A stretch of 64,000 bases of DNA, taken from the NCBI GenBank assembly GCA_036874045.1, contig CM072341.1, positions 17,248,501 through 17,312,500 on the forward strand, given 5' to 3'. The translations under genes and the position numbers were made by a program. Positions 38,185 through 46,910 of the stretch are shown in pieces. The notes under the pieces are model-generated. The model was given only the letters and a program-made list of their open reading frames with translations. It made no database searches and was not told the origin of the DNA. Source of the DNA: Cymodocea nodosa. Taxonomy: Eukaryota; Streptophyta; Magnoliopsida; Alismatales; Cymodoceaceae. Every line of letters begins with the position of its first letter. Position 1 is the stretch's first letter.

Positions 38185-38714
38185 TTTTGTAAAAAATTTA
38201 ACATGAGAGTTGAAGAAAGCTAAAGTTTTAAAAGTGAACTTTGTATTTTGTGAAATAAAGAGAGAAGATTAAATGAGTATGATTTGTGAAAAAAACTCTT
38301 AACATTCTTTCCTATTTATAGATTTTTTAAACACCATTACTCTCTCACTTTCATCCATTCTCTTCTTCTTTTTTTCCTACCATTATTTTTAACATCAATA
38401 ATAGTGTAATACAGAGGTTAGTTTCAATGTTTGTTTTTAAAAATGTTAAAATAGCGTTCATAATCGACATAATGAGTGGAGCAATAGTCAAGACTTTAGT
38501 AGAGTGATCAATGAGCGCGAAGTGTAGGATACTTGACCTTTAAGTTGGGCTAACTCGTGCCTGGCCCATAGCCCAACTCAAATTGGCTCACAGGCTAACT
38601 TAACTCCTAGGTTAATTTTCTAATATATTATAGCCCAACTTGATTTGATTTTTTAAATTAGATTGTGCCACACCAGGTTAGCCCATAATGGCTCGACCCA
38701 TTTTGACACCTTTA

Positions 38715-38722
38715 ATTTCTCT
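38715..38722. repeat. Right 8-bp target-site duplication ATTTCTCT of the hAT element
   Basis: Identical to 35301-35308. Confidence 0.93.
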
Positions 38723-39818
38723 ATCTTTATTGATTTTACATTGTTTGCGGTAATAGATCAACAATTGAAATTCTCATTTTCTTCTTTTCGTCTTTAGTGT
38801 TTTATAAGCAGTATTGTTATTATCATTATTTGTTATCCTTGAATTAATAAGTTATTGTAGTTAATTAAAGAAGCATTTGATATGACTTTGTAAAAGATTA
38901 ATTTTTTTAAAGTAATTTTGTAATTACGAATTAAATAATATTTTTAAAAAAAGAGGATATTAGGAATGGTGTTTGACAAAAGCTTCAACTTTTTTTTATT
39001 TTCAACTTTACTTTTGAGGTGAAGTTTTTTTAGAAGTAAAAATTAATATGTTTTTAGTATATATAATAAGCAATTAGTAATAGTAATTAATCTATATATA
39101 TTTTAGTAATTTTAATATATAATAATAATTTTAGGTAACATATATATATTAATACATATATAATAACTAATATTAAGATTAATATTAATACATATATAAA
39201 TATAATATTAATAACGTTAATATATATGTTAATGTGTATATTAATATGTATCTTAAGTCAATATAGAAAATCATTAAATGAATTACTTTAGTATGACCAG
39301 AAAAAGAGACTAGTTAGACCAAAGATAAATGAGAGTTTGGGAGATGGGTGAATCTCGTAGACAATTAGATATCGTGAAGATTGTATTAGTTGTGATGTAT
39401 AATAAAATATAATGCAGATGCATCATAAATATTAAATATAACCTAAATCTTTGGACATATTCCTTATGCATCTTTTCACCACTTTATCCAATGGTCTCTG
39501 GAAACTTGATTGGTAAAAGATGGAGCTTTTATTTTACTATTTGCTTCATTTTAAATTTTAAAATTACCATGTAAGATGTCATAAATTACATTACATTTAG
39601 ATAAATAATATAACATATGAAATAATTAAAATAATTATAGGATTATTTATTTCATTGGTAATTATAAAAATGCGAAAAATATCATGTTCATAAACATTAA
39701 TGCCCATATAACAAAAACTTTTTTTTTCCTTTCCGTACAGACTAATGCTTATTATAAAAATAAACTTTTAAATAATTTTAAATGAAAGCAGTAGTAGAAA
39801 TCAAATTATATTTCATGC
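38723..39818. other. AT-rich spacer between the hAT and Harbinger elements
   Basis: 1.1 kb of AT-rich DNA with a TATATTAATA-type stretch near 39060-39250. No gene is recognised. Confidence 0.6.
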
Positions 39819-39821
39819 TAA
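39819..39821. repeat. Left TAA target-site duplication of the Harbinger element
   Basis: TAA directly before the terminal G run. It matches TAA at 45885-45887, the 3-bp duplication typical of PIF/Harbinger. Confidence 0.8.
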
Positions 39822-39888
39822 GGGGGGGTTAGTACACACCGGAATTCATGGAAAGGAAAGTAAAGTTTGCACTTTCCTTTTGTAAGTC

Positions 39889-39903
39889 GTTAGTGTGCAT
39901 GTC
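39889..39903 (+). repeat. Internal copy of the Harbinger terminal motif (left side)
   Basis: GTTAGTGTGCATGTC repeats the GTTAGTRYAC core of the terminal inverted repeat about 60 bp inside the left end. Confidence 0.6.
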
Positions 39904-40233
39904 AATTGACGGAAAGGAATTCTACACATTTCCGTCCATATATAAGATTCAATTTCCATTTCCGGCGGAAATTTTCCCACCCTCGCGCACGCGATTTTCA
40001 CTCAAGGGCACCCGATTTTCACCCTCTCGTGCACGCACTCACCCTCCCTCACGCTCGCCGTTGCCGTCGCACTCGCAGTTGTGCTCGTCGTCACGCTTGC
40101 CGCTCGCACTTGCCCTCACAGTCGTCGTCGTACTCGCACTGGCAGTCGCGCTCACTGCTCGCCTTGACGGAAGCCTCCTACGCATAGCACTGTCGAAACC
40201 TCCTCACACGGAAACCACCCCTGCCCTCGCTCT

Positions 40234-40388
40234 CGCCTGAAGCCACCGCTGTCACCTGAAGCCCTCGCTGTCGCCTAAAGCCACCGCTGTCACCTGAAGC
40301 CCTCGCTGTCGCCTGAAGCCACCGCTGTCACCTGAAGCCCTCGCTGTCGCCTGAAGCTGCTGTTGTCGCTCGAAGCTGTTGTCACCTA
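40234..40388. repeat. GC-rich 19-bp minisatellite in the Harbinger element
   Basis: Alternating units CCTGAAGCCACCGCTGTCA and CCTGAAGCCCTCGCTGTCG, giving a 38-bp dimer repeated about three times with degenerate ends. It is preceded from about 39975 by CGTCGCACTCGC-type low-complexity DNA. Much richer in GC than the rest of the element. Confidence 0.85.
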
Positions 40389-41068
40389 TCGTTGCCCACC
40401 CAATAGGTTTGGCCTAAAGATACAAATCTTGCACTAATCAAACATATTTATTATAATAAAAGATGATCAACTCATAAAGCAAGCTTAACAGAGAGCTCTT
40501 GTTCAATAACTCCCATTATTCAAAAAGCAGAGCCATTGTGATTATTCTCTTTCTATTTTCTGTTGTTGCAATGTTGATCCTTCAAGATAAATGCAACCTT
40601 CCAATTTTAGAAGTTAAGCCAAAGGAAGGATACCAGCTAATGTGATGGGGGAAGCTCTTAGGGCTTATGCCATAAGGTGGTTGCTGATCTACTGATTTAT
40701 GACAATCATGCCAGATGGAAATTCTAATGTCATCGTTCCAGTTTACGGTGCTTATTCGTGCTTATATTTGTTAAAGAATGTCAGTAGATGTCAAATAATG
40801 AACCAAGGATTATTATTTAGAGGATATATAAAAACTTCATGCCTTTCTCTCATTATGCAATTCTTCGATTTGAAATTTCACATAGTTCTTGATTCCTTGA
40901 AAGTCAATCATACATCCATGAAGACTTTTTTCGTTTTTCTCATATCACAGTGCATCTTCACTAATTACCGTAGCATGAAGTCGGCCTTTTAACTCCATCG
41001 AATATTTTTATTATTGTTGTTATTCCATATGTTTTATTGTAGTTGTTGAAACTGTGCTTGTGTAGAAA

Positions 41069-42106
41069 ATGAGTACTCCTGATAAGGGAAGTACAGGTGG
41101 AGGTAGAAGTTACATTAGTTGGAATGCTGAAGCAGATGCGTATTTCTTAGATATTTTAGCAGAAGTATTGAATGAAGGAAATAAGAAAACTCATGATGGA
41201 AAAATCAAAGGTAGCACTTGGGATGAAGTAATTGAAAAATACAATACTAGAAGAAACACAGGTATCACAAGGAAGAATGTAGAAAGTCACTTAAAAACTT
41301 GGCGACTAATGTATCGAAATTACTCCAAAATTGCCAATCAGAGTGGATGGGGTTGGAATTTCATCCAAGGTTACACTGACATTGATGATGAGATTTGGAA
41401 AGAGTTCGTTAAGGTTAATTTTTTAATCACTTATGACTTATAAAATATTGTAATCTTTATCTTTTTCCATTTGACTACAATTTTCTTTTTATAGGCACAT
41501 CCAGAGTGTGAAAGCTACAAAGGCAAACCATGCTTGATATTTGAGCAATTGCAACAAATATTTGAAGGTAGTATGGCCACTGGGAATATGGCTAAACAAG
41601 GTGATGAGGTAGAGTTTGTACCAAACACGCAGGATGATGTAGAAATGAACACTTTCAATACCACTCAGGAAACAATGGACATGGATTCTGATTTACCTCC
41701 TTCATCAGGAGGAAGTTCAAGGGTGGCAATTGAGAAGAAGAAGAGACGAGCAAGACCTCATGCAGTGTCCCATCAAATCATATCATATTCATTTAAAGAT
41801 GCATCAAAAGCCATTATGCATATGTGTGAAATAGATCAGCAAAATCAAACTACACGGAACGAGCAATTTAAAGAGTTGGTTGATACACAAAAAAAATTAG
41901 TTGAAGTACAGGAAAGGTTGGTTGATATTAAAGAAAAGACTAAAAACTATTTAGATCATGCTGTTGCAGCGTTACTTCAGATTGAAGGTCTTTCTACAGA
42001 AGAACAATATGAAGCTATGGAGTTATTCCAAAAGCCAGAATTTTGTAAAATGTTCTTAAGTTTACCAGCAGAAATGCGTTATGGATGGTTGAGGTTTAGG
42101 AAGTGA
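41069..42106 (+). CDS. MYB/SANT-like DNA-binding protein of the Harbinger element
   Basis: Second protein of PIF/Harbinger elements. In this superfamily it binds the element ends and helps the transposase enter the nucleus. Two exons: 41069-41413 and 41495-42106, GT-AG, 318 residues with no stop. Residues about 13-115 form a Myb/SANT-like (Myb_DNA-bind_3) domain with spaced tryptophans: ISWNAEADAYFLDILAE, GSTWDEVIEKYN, HLKTWRLMYRNYS and WGWNFIQGY. A basic patch (KKKRRARPH, about residue 190) could be a nuclear signal. A glutamine-rich helical stretch (QQNQTTRNEQFKELVDTQKK) is likely coiled coil. It lies upstream of the transposase in the same orientation and is followed by AT-rich DNA with repeated ATGTGAAATG motifs. 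Confidence 0.88.
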
Positions 42107-42460
42107 GCATATGGTTACAATGGATGGAATGTTTGTTTTGTGCATGAATTCACTTTCTTTCCAATCTTGAACTTCTTGTGTTTATGAAGTGTTTTCGTGA
42201 ATGTAATCTTTTATGGATGAAATCTTTTTGTGGAAGGTCATATATGGATGAAATGTAAAATGGATATTATATATTGAAATGTGAAATGACTTATCATTAT
42301 GAAATGTAAAATGCTTTTTATTAGTTGAAACATCGAATGTTTTTTTTTTTTGCTTAAAAATGTGAAATGTCTTTTATTTTCTTAAAAATGTGAAATGTCT
42401 TTTATATATTGAAATGTGAAATGGTAAATTCGTAATATTCTTGTTATTTTGTAGGTGAGG

Positions 42461-43861
42461 ATGAATCCCAGTGACATGTTTACTACTACAGTTGATAATG
42501 CAATTTCATTCATACTGGATGAAGAAGAAGTGGCTAGAAGAAGGCGACTACGTCTATTAATGTCATGGACAATTTTAGCGAAAATGTCAAGTACGTCACT
42601 ATTACTATACAATAACACAAGTCGTATATATAGTAAAGAATGTGCAGATTACATTAAGAGATTACTAGATCCTTGTCAACCTCATCAAGCTTACAATTGT
42701 CGAAAGATTTACAGAATGAGTCAAAGTGTGTTTAAAAGTTTTTGTTCTTTAATGAGAAATGAAGGAGTTATTGCTGATACCGCCAACATTAGTGTAGAAG
42801 AGAAATTTGCCATGTTCCTTGTCACAGTAGGGCAAAATCAAAGGTATGGTGTAACAGTTGAGTGATTTAGTCATTCAAGTTGGAGTGTTAGCAAATACTT
42901 TAATGAAGTATTAAATGCTATAATACGTCTACATCATGTGCTTATAGCAAGACCTTTATCTTCAACACCAAGTCGAATTACAGATGATGTAAATGTTTAT
43001 CCATATTTTAAGGTATGTATTCACTTTTGTATATATATTGCAGTTTTTATCTTATTTAAGGAATTAAATGATGTTTAATGTATATAGGATTGCATTGGAG
43101 CTATTGATGGTACTCATATCAAAGCAACTATTTTTGGACAAGAAACAGCTAGATTTAGAAATAGGAAAGGTGAATTGTCTCAAAATGTGATGGCGGCATG
43201 TAATTTTGATATGAGATTTACATATATTTTAGCTGGTTGGGAAGGATCAGTAGCTGATGCTCGTATCCTTCAAGATGCAATTAGTAGACCTAATGGTTTC
43301 AAAGTTCCTCCAAGTAAATGCAATTAGTATATTTTCAAGTAATATGCACATTATCATACTAATTTATATTCTTCTATAGGTAAGTTTTACTTGGTAGATG
43401 CTGGATATCCCAATCGACCAGAGTATATTTGCACATTTCGAGGTGTACGCTATCATTTATCTGATTATGTTAATGATAGACTTCCTAGTAATGCTGTAGA
43501 AAACTTTAACTACAGGCATTCACAACTAAGAACAGTCATTGAGCATACATTTGGAGTTGTGAAACATCGTTTTTCAATCTTACGAGGTCAGATGCCATAT
43601 CCATATGAAACACAAGTGAAGATTGTGATCGCATGTTTTTTACTTCACAATTTCATTCGATTGGCTGATAAAGAAGATTTACTTGAAGATTTGCAAGATG
43701 AGTTAGAAGAATTAAATATTACTGATGATATACAACCAACAGGAGAAGTGCATATGGATGGTCATTCACAGGTTGGAAGGAGTCAAGAACAATGAAAAGA
43801 ATTAGCTGATAAGATGCGTGAGGATATGATGATGGCAATGTGGGATGGAAGGACTATTTAA
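42461..43861 (+). pseudogene. PIF/Harbinger DDE transposase with two nonsense codons
   Basis: HARBI1-like nuclease. Three exons: 42461-43012, 43088-43313 and 43380-43861, GT-AG, with phases closing to about 419 codons. The catalytic triad is visible: D in CIGAIDGTHI (exon 2), D in WEGSVADARIL (exon 2) and E in LRTVIEHTFGVVKHRF (exon 3). The exon 1 text ends HHVLIARPLSSTPSRITDDV. Two TGA codons interrupt the frame. One at 42863-42865 stands where relatives usually have Arg (fits CGA to TGA). One at 43793-43795 stands where the family has Trp (fits TGG to TGA). Everything else reads through, including the C-terminal KELADKMREDMMMAMWDG. It is probably inactive, but recently so. Confidence 0.9.
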
Positions 43862-44199
43862 GTAATAAGTAGAATGCTTTGTATCTTTGGACTATTGTGT
43901 AGATTGATGTCGTAAAACTTTGGATGCTTTGTACTTTTAGACTACTTTTTAAATTTATGTTGTAATAATTAGAGCATGTATACTTTTTCAAGTCATTAAT
44001 ATTATTTTCATTTTCAATTCAAAAAATTACAGATTGATGTATTAATTACATAATTTTAGGTAGTGTTTTATAATATATTTTGGTTGAAATCTTAAATCTA
44101 TTAGTTCAAACCATAGATTTTAAATTATTCTTATTATTTTAATCTTTAAATACAATTTAGTTTAAAATACATATACATATATATATATTTATTTATATA

Positions 44200-45160
44200 T
44201 ATATAAAGTATCGGTTTTACCGAACAACCAATTGAAAAAATATATATACATATATATATATTTATATATATAAAAAGTATCGATTGAACCGAACATGTTC
44301 GGTTCAACCGATACAAATATTAATATTTATATATATAAGAAGTATCGGTTGAACCGAACATGTTCGGTTCAACCGATACAAATATATATATTTATATATA
44401 TAAGAAGTATCGGTTGAACCGAACATGTTCGGTTCAACCGATACAAATATATATATTTATATATATAAGAAGTATCGGTTGAACCGAACATTATCTGTTC
44501 AACCGATGCTTATATATATGTATATATATATCTTTATATATATAAAAAGTATCGGTTGAACCGAACATGTTCGGTTCAACCGATACAAATATATATATTT
44601 ATATATATAAGAAGTATCGATTGAACCGAACATTATCGGTTCAACCGATGCTTATATATATGTATATATATATCTTTATATATATAAAAAGTATCGGTTG
44701 AACCGAACATGTTCGGTTCAACCGATACAAATATATATATTTATATATATAAGAAGTATCGGTTGAACCGAACATTATCGGTTCAACCGATGCTTATATA
44801 TATGTATATATATATATTTATATATATAAAAAGTATCGGTTGAACTGAACATGTTCGGTTCAACCGATACTAATTCAGTTCAACCGATACTAATTTATGT
44901 TATACATATATATATATCTTTATATATATAAAAAGTATCGGTTGAACCGAACATGTTCAATTCAACCAATTCAAAAATATCATAAAAAATTACAAATATG
45001 CAAAGCCCTCTACTCAACCGATTAATATATATATATATATATAACATAAATTATCGGTTGAACCGAAAGATCATCGATTCAACCGTTTTCAATATTAATA
45101 AATATTAATAGTTTATAATCTATCGGTTGAACCAATATATTTACGGTTCAACCGTTTTCC
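44200..45160. repeat. Array of palindromic repeats in the Harbinger element
   Basis: About ten units of 65-80 bp. Each core is a 36-bp palindrome: TATCGGTTGAACCGAACA followed by its reverse complement. It is perfect at 44343-44378 and 44408-44443 and nearly so elsewhere. Cores are separated by TATATATA spacers. Several units carry ATTATCGGTT in place of ATGTTCGGTT at the centre, so at least two unit types alternate. Units decay towards the right (45000-45160). The array lies after the transposase gene and is non-coding. Confidence 0.92.
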
Positions 45161-45726
45161 AATAAGTAAATATGTAAATAATAATAATATATCATTAAAT
45201 ATTTTATTCTTCTGCTCAACAAATACATTCTCGGTTTTCCCAAGTTAAGTAAATATACATACATATATATTAAAATAATAATGGTAAACAATGGATTAAT
45301 AATGATATAACATCTTTATATTATTTTTAAAAAAATTATAAATACACATAAAATATAATATAATAATTAAAATAATATAAAAAATTTAAGAAAAAGAGAG
45401 AATAATATTAGACATATATATCTAAGAATTAATAATAAAAATAATAATAAAATTTAATTTACAAAGAAAAAATGAAGATGTAGATTTTTAATGGTCTTAA
45501 GTATGCTTATCTTTTAGGGACCTTTTGCATTTTGATGATTATTATTCTATATTTCCTAATGTATAATTAAAAACATTTAATGTACATAATTATATTTGAA
45601 TATCAAATAAATTAATATTATTTTTAGGTGTAAATATAAAATTACAAATTAATGTATCAATTACACAATTTTGAGTAGTGTATTAGAATTTATTTCATTA
45701 TTTTTTCAATTTCCAAACATTCTGTC

Positions 45727-45788
45727 GTGCACTAAAACCCCATAGGAATTCTAACTTTCTGAACTTTCTGATAGATGCACTAAACCCC
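45727..45788 (-). repeat. Internal copies of the Harbinger terminal motif (right side)
   Basis: GTGCACTAAAACCCC at 45727-45741 and ATGCACTAAACCCC at 45775-45788 repeat the terminal GTACACTAACAACCCC (45869-45884) at intervals of about 48 and 95 bp. Confidence 0.7.
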
Positions 45789-45884
45789 TATGGAAATTCT
45801 TACATTTCAGACATTCTATTTACTTTCCTTCTGAACTTTCCATTTACTTTTCGTCTAAACTTTCTGACGTACACTAACAACCCC

Positions 45885-45887
45885 TAA
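45885..45887. repeat. Right TAA target-site duplication of the Harbinger element
   Basis: Matches TAA at 39819-39821. Confidence 0.8.
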
Positions 45888-46910
45888 GTGTATAAACGAT
45901 GCCGTTAACAACCATGATTATATTTTCACTCGTGGACGCCTCGGGCTTGCATTTATCACCCTATTTGAACTAATATTTGGAGCAACGAGCATAGTACACG
46001 TATAATCAAAGTTACGACACCTAAGATTTTTGAGATAATGTCATCTCTCAACAAGACAACTTGGGAGCCATCTCCTTGGAAGACACAATACTGGGGAATT
46101 ATAGAAATTTGACAATTCCATAAATGTAGAAGATAAGGTAAAGCATTAATGAATCTAGAATAATTAAAAAGGGTCATGGTATTTATGAAGGTAAATATTG
46201 ATGTTGACGTATCAATTACTCTTAAGTTCCACAAAACCAAGATTTTTGTAAGAAAGGAAAACACAATGTTTAAGGTATGTTTGATTGAACTTGTTAATGT
46301 CTTACTTATATCAAAAAACTGCATTTTTTTTATAAGTCAGGATGGCCAAACTAATTTTAAGCTACCTTTTCAAGATCATAGTGTGAAATATAAGAAAATT
46401 GCAATTTTTTGTAAAAGCCCAGCTGATTTTGAGAATGTTTAGTTTTAACTCACAGTTATGTTTATTCCAATACGGTGTTCCAAAAACACTAAATCAAATA
46501 GGGCTTTAGTAATAGATTCATAAGCACAGTTAGCTTTAGATGATCACATCTGATTAATATATAATAATAGTATTACACTAGCAAAAGGTTAGAAAAGCAA
46601 ATAAGAAACCGTATAAAATTAAACCTCGTCAAAACAATTCGACATTTTCATTCATGGAATCACCAAGTTGAATCATGGATCACCGATAAACACCAAGAAA
46701 CCACTTCAATGTGGTCAAAGAAAGCAACTTCTACACTTAATAGGAAATCCTTGAGAATATATTTCCTATAGATGCCATGACTTTCCTAAATCACATCATC
46801 ATTCTCATCGAATCAATGCGATCATCCTGTTGTTTGACTAATCATCGATCCTTTTCCCTTAAAACGAAAGGGCAATAAGTCTGAATGCCTGGAAAAGGTA
46901 AAATATTTCA
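45888..46910. other. Spacer between the Harbinger element and SPCS3
   Basis: About 1 kb including the SPCS3 3' UTR. Open frames on both strands are short and overlapping, and none is recognised. Confidence 0.6.

Larger units (their letters stand above)
35309..38714 (-). mobile_element. Complete but decayed hAT transposon (3406 bp)
   Basis: The ends are inverted copies: TAAAAGTGTTAA at 35309-35320 and, on the other strand, TAAAGGTGTCAA at 38714-38703. Both are followed inward by a GGGTCGAGCC-like block. A perfect 8-bp duplication ATTTCTCT flanks the element. The minus strand carries a recognisable hAT transposase relic. The left subterminal 500 bp (35440-35840) holds repeated A/T-rich units with AACTTCAAT and GATTTTT cores, in the place where hAT transposases bind. 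A 36-bp tandem repeat lies at 35930-36053. The coding frame contains many stops, so the element is not autonomous. The perfect duplication with diverged ends and coding part suggests an old, undisturbed insertion. Confidence 0.92.
39822..45884 (+). mobile_element. PIF/Harbinger DNA transposon, 6063 bp
   Basis: Flanked by TAA on both sides. The left end is GGGGGGGTTAGTACACACC; the right end reversed is GGGGTTGTTAGTGTACGTC (13 of 19 match). Both ends continue inward into GGAAAGGAAAGTAAA-like sequence. Two plus-strand genes are present, as in autonomous PIF/Harbinger elements: a MYB/SANT-like protein (41069-42106) and a DDE transposase (42461-43861). Non-coding parts include a GC-rich minisatellite at the left and a palindrome array at the right. 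The MYB-like gene is open and the transposase has only two nonsense codons with intact splice sites. The element is therefore younger than its hAT neighbour, or was preserved by cross-mobilisation. Confidence 0.92.

Noticed and set aside
39848-40240. 130-codon Leu/Ala/Val-rich frame at the Harbinger left end
   Set aside because: It translates a degenerate CTCGC/CGTCG minisatellite; no family likeness, and it overlaps the terminal repeat.
44200-45160. Palindrome array as a CRISPR array
   Set aside because: Spacers are not unique (TATATA repeats), there are no cas genes, and the DNA is plant nuclear sequence inside a transposon.
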